Shown here piece by piece: positions 38,622 to 47,839 of a stretch of DNA of 64,000 nucleotides. The stretch covers positions 7,750,001-7,814,000 of the forward strand of contig NZ_CP046172.1 of the NCBI RefSeq assembly GCF_011801145.1, read 5' to 3'. This DNA is from Nocardia arthritidis (lineage in GTDB: Bacteria > Actinomycetota > Actinomycetes > Mycobacteriales > Mycobacteriaceae). The notes under the pieces were generated by a model, which was not told where the DNA came from, did no database searches, and was given only the letters and a program-made list of their open reading frames with translations. Both the position numbers and the translations under genes were made by a program. Within the stretch, counting starts at the first letter, position 1; each line of letters starts with the position of its first letter.

Positions 38622-38648
38622 CTGTCCACATGCGTGGAGTTATCCACA
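38622..38648 (+). promoter_or_regulatory. Two DnaA-box-like sites
   Basis: TTATCCACA (38640-38648) is the exact consensus DnaA box. CTGTCCACA (38622-38630) differs by one base from the mycobacterial form TTGTCCACA. They lie about 55-80 bases upstream of the DUF559-type gene. Chance occurrence cannot be excluded. Confidence 0.45.
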
Positions 38649-38700
38649 GGGTGGGGTTTTTCGGAGGGGGTTGGGGTTTGGGGGCGGGCATTATGTGGGC

Positions 38701-39642
38701 ATGGGGATGGGACCGATCGACGAGCGGGATATTTCGGCCAGCGGGGCGGTGCCGCAGGTGCTGCCGCGGGCGGGGTGGGTGCGGGTGCGGAGCGGGTGTT
38801 GGGTGCCACCGGAGAGTCGGGTGGTGGTGGATCCCGTTGCGCGGCACCGGATTCTGCTCGAGGCATCGATACGGCGGATGTCGGCGGAAGGGGCGGTGAG
38901 TCATCAGTCGGCGGCCGTACTGCGCGGATTGCCGGTGTGGGGGTATTCGCTGGACCGGGTGCATGTGACGCGGCGGCATATCAGGGAAGGGCAGCGCGGG
39001 CGGTACGTGCGGGTGCACTGCGCGCCGTACCGCGATGACGAAACGGACGAAATCGATGGTATGCGAACGCTTTCGGCCCAACGGACCGTCGTCGATCTGG
39101 CCCGCTGCGGTCCGCCGCACGCCGTCGTCGCTACGGGAGACGCTGCGGCACAACGATTTTCGGTGACCCGCCGGGAGCTGCGCGCCGCACTCGGCTACGC
39201 GGTGGGCAGACAGGGCTACCACACCGCGCTGCGCGTGCTCGACCTGATCGACGGGCGCAGCGAAAGCGTCGGCGAGTCACGCAGCCGGATGATCATGGCG
39301 GACGCTCGACTGCCGGAACCGGAACTGCAGACCATCGTCCTCGACGAAACCGGCCGCAGCATCGGTCGAGTCGACTTCTGCTTCCCCGATTTCGGGGTGA
39401 TCGGCGAATTCGACGGCGGCTTCGAATACGGCTGCACGATGACACCGGACGCCGACCCAAGCGCGGTGATCCAGCGCGAGAAGCGGCGCGAGGCGCAGCT
39501 GCGCGACCTCGGCTGGCAGGTCGTCCGCTGGACCTGGCTCGACCTGGACAAGCCGGATCTGCTGACCGCTCGCTTACGCCGCGCCCTCACCGCGGGCACG
39601 AATCCCGCGGGCGCGATCCTGCGCGCACCGCGCCCGGACTAA
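38701..39642 (+). CDS. DUF559/AbiEi-like protein with PD-(D/E)XK nuclease-fold C-terminus
   Basis: 313 residues. The N-terminal half resembles AbiEi-type antitoxin/wHTH proteins (SGAVPQVLPRAGWVRVRSGCW, SHQSAAVLRGLPVWG, VDLAR). The C-terminal part has the Vsr/DUF559 endonuclease pattern: RVDFCFPDFGVIGEFDGG, EKRREAQLRDLGWQVVRWTW. Many copies occur in Nocardia and Mycobacterium and their function is unproven. No AbiEii-type toxin partner is adjacent. ATG 38701 or 38707 is the start. Confidence 0.78.
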   Translation: MGMGPIDERDISASGAVPQVLPRAGWVRVRSGCWVPPESRVVVDPVARHRILLEASIRRMSAEGAVSHQSAAVLRGLPVWGYSLDRVHVTRRHIREGQRGRYVRVHCAPYRDDETDEIDGMRTLSAQRTVVDLARCGPPHAVVATGDAAAQRFSVTRRELRAALGYAVGRQGYHTALRVLDLIDGRSESVGESRSRMIMADARLPEPELQTIVLDETGRSIGRVDFCFPDFGVIGEFDGGFEYGCTMTPDADPSAVIQREKRREAQLRDLGWQVVRWTWLDLDKPDLLTARLRRALTAGTNPAGAILRAPRPD

Positions 39643-39654
39643 CCGGCGCACCCG

Positions 39655-39905
39655 ATGTCGTGGCTCGAAAGCCCCACGCCGTGGCTCGAAAGCCCGATGC
39701 CGCAACTCGAAAGCCCACGTCGCGACTCGCAACCTCAGCGCCGCGACTCCCAACCTCAATGCCCCGGCTCACAACCTCAATGCCCCGGCTCACAACCTCA
39801 ATGCCCCGGCTCACAACCTCAATGCCCCGGCTCGAAAGCCCATGCCGCGGCTCGGAACTCAGTGCCGCGACTCGGAACTCACTGCCGTGGCACGGAACTC
39901 AGTGC
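39655..39905 (+). repeat. Degenerate 20-21-bp tandem repeat (about 13 units)
   Basis: Units start with TGCC followed by a variable doublet, CTC, and end AACCTCA(A) or GAAAGCCC. Three units at 39760-39822 are identical 21-mers (TGCCCCGGCTCACAACCTCA plus A); flanking units drift and the last ones shorten to 20 bases. It fills the space between the DUF559-type gene and the 3' end of the PQQ-propeller gene, slightly overlapping the latter. It reads open in several frames only because of the repetition. Confidence 0.85.
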
Positions 39906-41260
39906 TGCGGTTTGAAGACGAACACCTCACCGATCCGGGTGGCGATGACTATCTCGCCCTCCGCGCCGATCGACGTGCCGGTGGTGCTGCCCTGTGCGCC
40001 GGGGAGCACCTCGGAGTCGATGGTGGTTCCGGATTTGGTGTCGAAGGTGGTCAGATTCAGTCCGTCGCCAATGGCGGCCACCGTGTACCCGGTATTGCCC
40101 GCCGTCTGCACCGGGGTGCCGCGCAGGGCGAGATCCTTACGCTCCCAGACGGTTTCGGCGTGGTCGCCCTTATCGCGCATGGCGAAGAGGTAGCCGTCGT
40201 CGCCGGAGGGGATGATCAGCCCGTTGTCGGAGACCGAAATCCCGCCGCGCGGGGTGAATTCCAGCTGCTGCGCCCAGCGGGTCTGCCCGTTGGCAGTGTC
40301 GACGGCGATGAGCCGGTTGCTGTTGTCGCCGACGTAGATCGTCGCGCCGTCGGCGGACAGCGCCGGTGCGGTCGCGCTGCCATTGGTCAACATGTCGGCG
40401 GTCCACTGCTGCTCCACCCTGCCGTTTCCGTAGCGCAACGCCACCAGCTCGGCGGTGGGTTTGCCGGGACGCCACAGCGTCACATAGAACCGGCCAGTCT
40501 TCGGATCGATCGCGGAGGTGTTGGCGACGGGGCACTGCGGCCCGCCGGTGCGGCAGTCGTCGAGGCCCTGGCTCGCGGCCGGGCGGGTCAGGTCCGGGTA
40601 GGCCAGCGGATCCGGATCGCCGAGCAGTTGCAGCGTCGGCGTGACCCGGTCACCGGTCTGCCTGCTCAGTACGTCGATCTGACCGGTCTGGGTGATCGAG
40701 ACGACATTGCTGTCGGGGGTGAACTGCGCCGAAATCGGTACGCCCGCAACGGGTGTGCGCCACCGCGGCTGCCCGAGGTAGTTGAAGGAGTTCATCGCGC
40801 CGTCGTCACCGACGTACACGTTGTCGACGGCGTCGGCCAGGGTCGGCGCCCAGATCGCGCCGGGACCGAGCAGACTGCAGAACCGTTTACGGCCGGTGAG
40901 CATTTGGAAGGAGAAGAGCATGCAGTTCGACGTATCGGTGGTGACGAACATCTGCCCGTCCGGCCCGATGCTCACCGGCTGGGCGATGGGACCGCCGACC
41001 GGACGGGTCCAGCTGAGCGCCACCTTGCGCGATCCGGTGACCGGACTCGTCCCGCTGTTGCGACCGTCGTGATGGGCGGCGGGCCAACCGTTTCCGGGGC
41101 CCGCGGTGATGTCGTCGATGGTGGTGCTGCCGCAACCGGATAGCGCGAACACCCCGGCGGCGGCCAGTGAAAGTGCCGCCCGCACCCGGGACGGTCGCCA
41201 CACGGGACTAGCCAGTACGCCGCTTCCCACCCGTCTGCTCTCCCTGTCGTCGTTGGCCAT
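39899..41260 (-). CDS. PQQ-type beta-propeller lipoprotein (Rv3035-like)
   Basis: 453 residues. Basic N-terminus, hydrophobic segment and lipobox ALSGC, so an outer-surface lipoprotein. The rest is a beta-propeller of PQQ-like blades (IYVGDNSNRLIAVDTANGQTRW, VSDNGLIIPSGDDGYLFA). In mycobacteria Rv3035 lies in the MGLP region without a proven role. ATG 41260 puts the signal sequence close to the N-terminus; the frame continues to 41308. Confidence 0.85.
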   Translation of the reverse strand: MANDDRESRRVGSGVLASPVWRPSRVRAALSLAAAGVFALSGCGSTTIDDITAGPGNGWPAAHHDGRNSGTSPVTGSRKVALSWTRPVGGPIAQPVSIGPDGQMFVTTDTSNCMLFSFQMLTGRKRFCSLLGPGAIWAPTLADAVDNVYVGDDGAMNSFNYLGQPRWRTPVAGVPISAQFTPDSNVVSITQTGQIDVLSRQTGDRVTPTLQLLGDPDPLAYPDLTRPAASQGLDDCRTGGPQCPVANTSAIDPKTGRFYVTLWRPGKPTAELVALRYGNGRVEQQWTADMLTNGSATAPALSADGATIYVGDNSNRLIAVDTANGQTRWAQQLEFTPRGGISVSDNGLIIPSGDDGYLFAMRDKGDHAETVWERKDLALRGTPVQTAGNTGYTVAAIGDGLNLTTFDTKSGTTIDSEVLPGAQGSTTGTSIGAEGEIVIATRIGEVFVFKPQH

Positions 41261-41736
41261 GTGCGACGCCGCGGGGCCGACAATCGGCCGCGTCGCGCAC
41301 TCTGTCATGGTTCGCCGAGACCAAAGCGCGGCGAACCAACGGAGGTCGGCTCCCGATCCGGGTATCCGCGTTGGCGGGTTCGCCGCGAGTCACTGTACGG
41401 GAGCGGGCGCGGTGCGGGCGTGCGAGTCCCAGGTGTCGCGCCACGCAAGCTGTGCCGTCAACTCCCCGAGCGCCGCACGCAGGACTTCGGCCCGACGCGG
41501 CCCAGGGCACGTCCTCGAAGTCCGGCCGGATCCAGCTCGTCGCATGGCAAGGCGAGCAGGAGCCGATACCGGAGTTATATCGGCGGCGACGACAACGCAG
41601 CGAGCCGAACCGCGGAGACGCCGGATGGACTTCGAGGACGCGCCCGAGGGAGGGCCGCGCCGACCGCGCCTATTACCCTCTATTGAGGTCGCGGCGGAGA
41701 TGGGCGCGACGGAAGACCACGACAGGAGAACCGTTC
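41261..41736. other. Long divergent spacer with a 14-bp inverted repeat
   Basis: 476 bases between the lipoprotein and acyltransferase genes. Reading frames here lack a ribosome site and family resemblance. It holds CGTCCTCGAAGTCC (41510-41523) and its exact reverse complement (41627-41640), 103 bases apart, able to form a long stem. AGGAG at 41724-41728 is the acyltransferase ribosome site. Confidence 0.5.
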
Positions 41737-42486
41737 GTGACGAGCATGTGGGGCGCACCGTTGCGCGCGCGGTGGCGGGGCTCGCGCCGCCGGGATCCGC
41801 AGCAGGCGCGATTTCTGACCTTGGCGTCGCTGCGCTGGGTGCTCGCCAACCGCGCGTACACGCCCTGGTACCTGGTGCGCTACTACCGGCTGTTCAAATT
41901 CAAGGCGGCCAACCCGCACATCGTCTTGCGCGGCATGGTTTTCCTCGGCCGCCGGGTGGAGATCCACGCGACGCCCGAACTGGGCCGGATGGAGATCGGC
42001 CGCTGGGTGCACATCGGCGACGGCAACGCCATCCGCTGCCACGAGGGTTCGCTGCGCATCGGCGACAAGGTGGTGTTCGGCAAGGACAATGTCGTCAACA
42101 CCTACCTCGATATCGAGATCGGCGAGTCCACGCTGGTCGCGGACTGGTGCTACATCTGCGATTTCGACCACAAGATGGATGACATCACCATGCCGATCAA
42201 GGATCAGGGCATCGTGAAGAGCCCGGTCCGGATCGGCCCCGACACCTGGATCGCCGCCAAGGTGACGGTGCTGCGCGATACCAGGGTCGGCCGCGGCTGC
42301 GTGCTCGGCGCGCACGCGGTGGTGAAGGGTGAGATCCCGGACTTCAGCATCGCGGTCGGCGCACCGGCCAAGGTGGTGAAGAATCGCAAGGCGGCCTGGG
42401 AGGCGGGCGCCGAAGAACGGGCGAAATACCTTGCGGCGCTTGCGGATATCGAACGCAAGAAAAACGGCACGACGAAGACCGCTTAG
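41737..42486 (+). CDS. Hexapeptide-repeat acyltransferase (Rv3034c-like)
   Basis: 249 residues. Left-handed beta-helix hexapeptide repeats are visible (MEIGRWVHIGDGNAIRCH, LRIGDKVVFGKDN, VLGAHAVVKGEIP) with the usual ending SIAVGAPAKVVKNRK. Likely an O-acetyl/acyltransferase that modifies the methylglucose lipopolysaccharide, by its position. GTG 41737 has AGGAG 8 bases upstream. The frame stays open back to 41371 without a ribosome site. Confidence 0.88.
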   Translation: MTSMWGAPLRARWRGSRRRDPQQARFLTLASLRWVLANRAYTPWYLVRYYRLFKFKAANPHIVLRGMVFLGRRVEIHATPELGRMEIGRWVHIGDGNAIRCHEGSLRIGDKVVFGKDNVVNTYLDIEIGESTLVADWCYICDFDHKMDDITMPIKDQGIVKSPVRIGPDTWIAAKVTVLRDTRVGRGCVLGAHAVVKGEIPDFSIAVGAPAKVVKNRKAAWEAGAEERAKYLAALADIERKKNGTTKTA

Positions 42487-43026
42487 ATGAACCGATACGC
42501 CGCCCTGCTGCGCGGGATCATGCCGTCGAACCCGAATATGGCCAATGCCAAACTGCGGGGCGTATTCGAGGGTCTCGGATTCGAGAACGTCGCCTCGCTG
42601 TTGGCGAGCGGGAACATAGTTTTCCGCGCGAAGGATACGAAGGTGCCCGAACTGGAGGCGCGAATCCAGCGGGCGCTCAATAAGGAACTCGGCATCGCGG
42701 GCGGCACGATCATCCGCGAATACGAGGAGCTGCGAGCGCTACTGGCCACCGACCCCTTTCCGGGCCTTACCCACCAGCGCGGCACCTACCTCATCGCGAC
42801 ATTCTTCAAGTCCGCCGAAATCCCCACCGAAATACCGGATTTCGACGACCCCGCGGCCCGTGTCGTCGCCGTCGACCCGAGGGCCCGCGCCATCATGGCG
42901 GTGATCGACAACAGCACACCGCGCACACCCGATTTCATGGCCTGGCTGGAGAAGCAGTACGGCAAGGAGATCACCACCCGCACCTGGCTAACCGTCCAGA
43001 AGATCGTCAAGAAGCTGGAGAGCTAG
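42487..43026 (+). CDS. DUF1697-family protein
   Basis: 179 residues. NRYAALLRGIMPSNPNMANA, LLASGNIVFRAKD, and the end LEKQYGKEITTRTWLTVQKI match DUF1697 (family: 'LLRGINVGG..kv.M..L', 'taRNWnTv.kl'). Function unknown. It directly follows the acyltransferase gene with no gap; the stop overlaps the convergent THUMP-like gene by 20 bases. Confidence 0.85.
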   Translation: MNRYAALLRGIMPSNPNMANAKLRGVFEGLGFENVASLLASGNIVFRAKDTKVPELEARIQRALNKELGIAGGTIIREYEELRALLATDPFPGLTHQRGTYLIATFFKSAEIPTEIPDFDDPAARVVAVDPRARAIMAVIDNSTPRTPDFMAWLEKQYGKEITTRTWLTVQKIVKKLES

Positions 43027-44185
43027 CCGCCACCGCCGTGCACAGAAATGCCGTGGGGGCGCGGCCGATTCTGGTGAGAATCAGCGTATAGGGTTGTGCG
43101 CCTTCGGGTTTCAGTCTGCGACGCAGCTGGTCGGGATCGATATCGACGCCGCGGGCCAGGATTTCGAGTTGACCGCAGTCGCGCCGGCGCAGTTCCGCGC
43201 GCAGGGTCTTCTCGCGCACGTCGAGGCGGTCGATGACGCGGAAGCCGCGCATGCCCGCGGGCACGCTGTCACCGGTCAGGTAGGCGATGCGCGGATCGAG
43301 TTGCCACAGGCCGTATTTCGCGGCGTAGTGGCGGACGAGACCGGCGCGCACGACGGCGCCGTCCGGGTCGATGATCCACTCGCCGGGCGCCTGTTCGGGA
43401 ATATCGTCCGGATCGGCGTCGGTGAACGTCTCCATGACGCCGCCGGACCGTAATACGGTGGCGCGCCGGGTGATCGATGATTCGGCGAATCCGGGCGACC
43501 ACAGGCACGCCTCCCGGACGGCCCCGTCGAGCGACACCACCTCGACCTCCCCCGCCCAGTCGAGCGCGCCGAAATCCAAACCGGGAGCGCATTTCACGGC
43601 CAGATCGCGCCCCGGATAGGCGGCGAGCAGATCCGGCAGCGGCGGCTGCAGTTTGGCCGGATCGTGGGTGCGCCTGCCGTCGGCGCGACGCGCCGGATCC
43701 GCGACGACCACGGTGCCGCGACTCACCGGAATCAACGCATCGGCCTTGGCCAGCAACACATTCCGGGCCGCACCCAGATTGTGCGCCGCCATCGCCAGCC
43801 GCACCGGATCCAGATCGCTGCCGAGCACCGCCGGGCATACCCGAAGCAGCTCGGCGAGTTCCGCGCCGATCGAGCAGGTGACGTCGTGTACCGCGCGACC
43901 GGCGAGGCGGGCGGCCCGGTGCCGGGCCACCGCTGTCGGCGTCGCCTGCTGCAGCGCGTCGTCGGTGAACAGCCAGCCGCGGGCGTCCGCCAGTTTGGCG
44001 GCGGCGCGGCGGCGCAGGCGCACCGTCTCCACCAGCGCCGGGGCGTGCGCACCGTGCGCGCGGCGCACCCGTTCGAGATCGCGCAGATGCGTCGCGGGAG
44101 TCAGCTCCAGCTCGTCCACCTCGGCCAGCGCGCCCGCCGCACCGGCGAGGTAGGTGACATCGGCGCGGCTGAAGCCGTACCCCAC
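43007..44185 (-). CDS. Class I methyltransferase with THUMP-like C-terminal domain (Rv3037c-like)
   Basis: 392 residues. The methyltransferase part shows DVTCSIGAELAELLRVCPAVLGSDLDPVRLAMA and VVVADPARRADGRR in the place of a motif IV. The last 80 residues form the THUMP-like domain (RRDCGQLEILARGVDIDP). Probably acts on RNA by domain analogy, although it also sits in the MGLP region. It ends 1 base after the next upstream gene's stop zone, forming a tight operon with the methyltransferase gene at 44186. Confidence 0.85.
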   Translation of the reverse strand: MGYGFSRADVTYLAGAAGALAEVDELELTPATHLRDLERVRRAHGAHAPALVETVRLRRRAAAKLADARGWLFTDDALQQATPTAVARHRAARLAGRAVHDVTCSIGAELAELLRVCPAVLGSDLDPVRLAMAAHNLGAARNVLLAKADALIPVSRGTVVVADPARRADGRRTHDPAKLQPPLPDLLAAYPGRDLAVKCAPGLDFGALDWAGEVEVVSLDGAVREACLWSPGFAESSITRRATVLRSGGVMETFTDADPDDIPEQAPGEWIIDPDGAVVRAGLVRHYAAKYGLWQLDPRIAYLTGDSVPAGMRGFRVIDRLDVREKTLRAELRRRDCGQLEILARGVDIDPDQLRRRLKPEGAQPYTLILTRIGRAPTAFLCTAVAASSPAS

Positions 44186-45163
44186 CTACTTGTCGGCCGA
44201 GCCCGGCTTCACGCCGGTGATCATCGCGTTGTAGAAGAACTGACGCGGCACGATGCGGCGCATCACGTTCTCGTCCACCCAGCTCAGGCCCAGCCAGGCC
44301 CGGTACATCGCCATCCGGTACTGCCAGGTGAGCTTCTCCGCGGGCACCGCGGCCTCGAAGGTGCGCACCGGCCAGCCCCACAATGCCGCCGCGAACTCCT
44401 CGGTGGTCGCCTTCACCTCGACGGCGCCCGCCGAACGAGCCATCGCCTCCAGGTCGCGCGGGTCGAAGGTGTGCAGGTCGACGACCGCCTCCAGCGCCGC
44501 GGCGCGCGAGGACTCGTCGAGCTCCTCCTGCGGCCGCCGCCAGCCGGACAGGAACGGCAGCTTGGTCACCTGGGTGGTGGCCTTCCAGGTGATGCGACCG
44601 AGCCAGCGGGCGTAGAAATTGCCGACGGTGGTCGGCTCACCCGCGAAGACGAAACGCCCGCCGGGCTTGAGCACCCGTAGGCATTCCTTCAGCGCCAGTT
44701 CGACATCCGGGATGTGGTGCAGCACCGCGTGGCCGACCACCAGATCGAAGGTGTCGTCCTCGTACGGGATGGTCTCAGCGTCGGCGACCCGGCCGTCCAC
44801 GTCGAGGCCCAGGTGCTCCGCGTTGCGCAGCGCCACCTTCACCATGCCCGGCGACAGGTCGGTGACCGAACCGCGCCGCGCCACCCCGGCCTGCATCAGG
44901 TTCAGCAGGAAGAAGCCGGTGCCACAACCCAGTTCGAGCGCGCGCTCGTACGGCAGCGGCGCCGGGCCGACCGCGGCGTCGAAGCGGCCGCGGGCGTACT
45001 CGATGCAGCGCTCGTCGTAGGAGATCGACCACTTGTCGTCGTAGGTCTCGGCCTCCCAGTCGTGATAGAGCACCTGGGCGAGCTTCGTATCCTTCAGCGC
45101 AGCTTCGACCTCGGCCTCGGTGGCGTGCGGGTTTGGCGCGGGGTCGTCGGGGTGAACCGTCAT
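44186..45163 (-). CDS. Class I SAM-dependent methyltransferase (Rv3038c-like)
   Basis: 325 residues. Motif I ALELGCGTGFFLLNLMQAG, then FDLVVGHAVLHHIPDVE and LRVLKPGGRFVFAGEP, of ubiquinone/menaquinone-methyltransferase style. ATG 45163 gives nearly the length of Rv3038c; longer reading to 45406 would run through the enoyl-CoA hydratase gene. Substrate unknown. Confidence 0.92.
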   Translation of the reverse strand: MTVHPDDPAPNPHATEAEVEAALKDTKLAQVLYHDWEAETYDDKWSISYDERCIEYARGRFDAAVGPAPLPYERALELGCGTGFFLLNLMQAGVARRGSVTDLSPGMVKVALRNAEHLGLDVDGRVADAETIPYEDDTFDLVVGHAVLHHIPDVELALKECLRVLKPGGRFVFAGEPTTVGNFYARWLGRITWKATTQVTKLPFLSGWRRPQEELDESSRAAALEAVVDLHTFDPRDLEAMARSAGAVEVKATTEEFAAALWGWPVRTFEAAVPAEKLTWQYRMAMYRAWLGLSWVDENVMRRIVPRQFFYNAMITGVKPGSADK

Positions 45164-45188
45164 GGGAGCGAAGCCTACCGAAACAAGT

Positions 45189-45962
45189 TCATCGCCCGAC
45201 GAACGCCGCCGAGTTGGGCCCATCGGCCACATACGAGCGCGTGCCGACCGTCCGGTCCTCGGTGTGGAACAGCTCGGCCCATTCGGTGCGCGCGCGATCC
45301 AGACCGTGCGGGCCCGCCTCGAATACCGCCTTGGCGGCGGCCAGCGCGCGGGACGGCCCATCGACGAATTGGCGGGCCCAGGCCAGGGCGGCCGTGTAGA
45401 CATCATCCGGCGGCACCACCTCGTCGACCAGCCCGAGCGCCGACGCCTCGTCGGGTTCGACGAACCGCCCCGTGTACACCAGATCCTTGGCCGCCGACGG
45501 CCCGATCAGCAGGGTCAGCCGCCGAATGCCCGCCAGCGGGATGAGGCCCGCCTTGATCTGCGGCAGGCCGAGTTTGACGTTGTCGCCGATGATGCGGCGG
45601 TCCGCGCCGAGCGCGAGTTCGAGCCCGCCGCCGAGGCAGTAGCCGCTGATCGCCGCAACCGTCGGCTGCGGCAGCCCGGCCAGACAGCCCAGTGCGCGCT
45701 GCAGGTCGGCGGCCATGGCGCAGGCCCGGTCCGCATCGAGTTCGGCCAGCTCCGCGAAATCGTCACCGGCCGAGAAGACGCGCTCGTCGCCGTATACGAC
45801 CACCGCGGCCACCCGCGGATCCGTCGCGAGCGCAGCCGCGGCGGCCGCCACCTCACGCACCACCTGCGTGGTGAGCAGGTTCATCGGCGGGCGGGCGATC
45901 CGGAGCACGGCGACGCCGCGCGCCTCGCCCTCCGGCAGCTCAACGGTCACGAATTCGGCCAT
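45189..45962 (-). CDS. Enoyl-CoA hydratase/isomerase (EchA17-like)
   Basis: 257 residues of the crotonase fold. The oxyanion-hole segments are RVFSAGDDFAEL and SGYCLGGGLELALGADRRI, and the C-terminal trimer helix is present. In the second motif the usual glutamates are replaced or shifted, so the exact reaction is uncertain. It lies between the methyltransferase and NUDIX genes as Rv3039c does. Confidence 0.92.
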   Translation of the reverse strand: MAEFVTVELPEGEARGVAVLRIARPPMNLLTTQVVREVAAAAAALATDPRVAAVVVYGDERVFSAGDDFAELAELDADRACAMAADLQRALGCLAGLPQPTVAAISGYCLGGGLELALGADRRIIGDNVKLGLPQIKAGLIPLAGIRRLTLLIGPSAAKDLVYTGRFVEPDEASALGLVDEVVPPDDVYTAALAWARQFVDGPSRALAAAKAVFEAGPHGLDRARTEWAELFHTEDRTVGTRSYVADGPNSAAFVGR

Positions 45963-46012
45963 GGGACGCAACGCTACCGCCCGGTCCCGGCTGCCCGGTA
46001 TGCCGCTCTGTG

Positions 46013-46822
46013 TCAGCGCGCGGACCCCTTGAGCCGCTTCACGTCCGGCAGGTCCGCGAAGTACCGCTCGTCATTCGGGAACCGGAGCCGCTGCTGCCCA
46101 TTGGCGCCGACGAGTTCCGGCATGATCGGGGCGATCTCCCGTTCCGCCGCGAGAATGTCCGCGGTAGAAGCGAATTCGCTCAGCGCGACCAGCGCCGACC
46201 AGGTGGGCGGCAGCAGGATGTCGTTACCTGCCCGCCACTGTGCCAGCGCCTCGGCCGGGGTGCGCCAATGGACATCGGCGGCCTCGGTGGTCGCGCCGTC
46301 CGCCTGCTGTCCTTCGGGCAGCACCGCGACGAAGAACCGGGTGTCGTAGCGGCGCGGCTCCACCACCGGGGTGATCCAATTCGCCCACGGCCGAAGCAGA
46401 TCCGCGCGCAACACCAGCCGCTGTTCGGCGAGGAAACCGGCCAGCGAGAGTTCCCGGCGCTCCAAATGTCCTCTGGCGTCCCGGAATCCGGCGGTTTCGG
46501 AGACGACGGTATCGGCGGTCGGCCCGGCCAGCAGCACCCCGCATTCCTCGAACGTCTCCCGCACCGCCGCGCACACCAGCGCCTTGGCGCGCGGTTCCGA
46601 TGTCCCGAAATGCCGTGCCCACCAAGCGGGTTCGGGTCCGGCCCAGGCGATATCGGCGGTGCCGTCGGTGGGATCGACGCCCCCGCCCGGAAATACCGTC
46701 ATACCCGCGGCGAAGGCCATGGCGCCGACCCGGCGCTGCAGGAAGACCTCGGGGCCGTGCGCGCCGTCGCGCACCAGCATCACCGTTGACGCGTCCTTGG
46801 GCGCCGCTGTCGTCTCACTCAC
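46013..46822 (-). CDS. NUDIX hydrolase (Rv3040c-like)
   Basis: 269 residues. Starts with STVMLVRDG and the Nudix strand VFPGGGVDPTDG; the Nudix helix is ALVCAAVRETFEECGVLL (RExxEExG form, RETFEECG). There is a 40-residue insert between the glycines and the helix, typical of NUDT19-like or acyl-CoA diphosphatases. Probable CoA-ester or nucleotide pyrophosphatase. Confidence 0.9.
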   Translation of the reverse strand: MSETTAAPKDASTVMLVRDGAHGPEVFLQRRVGAMAFAAGMTVFPGGGVDPTDGTADIAWAGPEPAWWARHFGTSEPRAKALVCAAVRETFEECGVLLAGPTADTVVSETAGFRDARGHLERRELSLAGFLAEQRLVLRADLLRPWANWITPVVEPRRYDTRFFVAVLPEGQQADGATTEAADVHWRTPAEALAQWRAGNDILLPPTWSALVALSEFASTADILAAEREIAPIMPELVGANGQQRLRFPNDERYFADLPDVKRLKGSAR

Positions 46823-46885
46823 CTCAGCACCATAACGAGCAACGGCTATACGCCGTCAAGTGACCGGCCATTCCGCCGGCGAAGA

Positions 46886-47716
46886 TCAGGAACGATGCCG
46901 CCCGGCCCGCGCCGCCCGCCGCGCGAAGTACCGGCCGTCCACCTTGTCCAACGCGATCGATTGTCGGAAGGCATCGCTGAGGTTCTCCGAGGTGAGCACA
47001 TCGGTGAGCAGCCCCTGCGCCACCACCTCACCCTCGTTGAGCAGCAGGCCGTGGGTGAATCCCGGCGGAATCTCCTCGACGTGATGGGTCACCAGCACGA
47101 TCGCCGGCGAATCCGGATCGGCGGCCAGATCGCCGAGCCGCTCGACCAGCTCCTCGCGACCGCCGAGATCCAGTCCGGCCGCGGGCTCGTCGAGCAGCAG
47201 CAGTTCCGGATCGGTCATCAACGCGCGGGCGATGAGCACCCGCTTGCGCTCACCCTCGGACAGGGTGCCGTAGGTGCGGTCGTGCAGATGTTCGGCGCCT
47301 AGGCTTTCCAACATGTCGATGGCGCGTTCGGTATCCATCTCGTCGTAGCGCTCCCGCCACCGCCCGAGCACCGCGTAACCCGCCGACACCACCAGATCGG
47401 CCACCTTCTCGTCCACCGGCACCCGGCTGGCCACCGCGGCCGAGGACAATCCGATGCGCGGGCGTAGCTCGCTGATGTCGACCTTGCCGATGCGTTCCCC
47501 GAGCAGATGGGCGGCGCCCGAGGTCGGATGCAGTTCGGCGGCGGCCATCCGCAGCAGCGTGGTCTTGCCAGCGCCGTTGGGGCCGAGCACCACCCAGCGT
47601 TCGTCCAGTTCGACTTGCCAGGTGACCGGACCGACCAGGGTGTGCCCCGAGCGTCGGACGGTTACGTCGGTGAAATCGATGAGCAGATCGGGATCGGGTT
47701 GCGACACGCGCTCCAT
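46886..47716 (-). CDS. ABC transporter ATP-binding protein (Rv3041c-like)
   Basis: 276 residues. Walker A LGPNGAGKTTLLRM, signature LSEGERKRVLIARAL, Walker B LLLLDEPAAGLD and the switch His in VLVTHHVEEIP. It resembles the ModF/YlmA type in which an ATPase stands alone. No permease gene is beside it. ATG 47716 starts shortly before the domain; the frame is open further up to 47935 without support. Confidence 0.9.
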   Translation of the reverse strand: MERVSQPDPDLLIDFTDVTVRRSGHTLVGPVTWQVELDERWVVLGPNGAGKTTLLRMAAAELHPTSGAAHLLGERIGKVDISELRPRIGLSSAAVASRVPVDEKVADLVVSAGYAVLGRWRERYDEMDTERAIDMLESLGAEHLHDRTYGTLSEGERKRVLIARALMTDPELLLLDEPAAGLDLGGREELVERLGDLAADPDSPAIVLVTHHVEEIPPGFTHGLLLNEGEVVAQGLLTDVLTSENLSDAFRQSIALDKVDGRYFARRAARAGRHRS

Positions 47717-47839
47717 CTTCGCCCACCGCACAAACACATTCGCAACACGGGCGGCGCGCTGCCGCCGTGTCGCCGATCCTCGGTCATGCAGTCTCCGAAT
47801 AACCGCTTGCCAGCGCATACCTCGAGAAGGGAGACGGCA

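Noticed and set aside
37177..39222. 681-residue minus-strand open frame opposite the GT4 gene
   Set aside because: High G+C antisense shadow; His/Pro/Arg-rich composition and it covers two well-supported plus-strand genes.
39655..39905. The tandem repeat as a CRISPR array
   Set aside because: Units are contiguous 20-21-mers with no spacers and there are no cas genes.
41371..41736. N-terminal extension of the acyltransferase back to 41371
   Set aside because: The extra 122 residues are Arg-rich without family likeness; GTG 41737 has a clear AGGAG site and starts the known domain.
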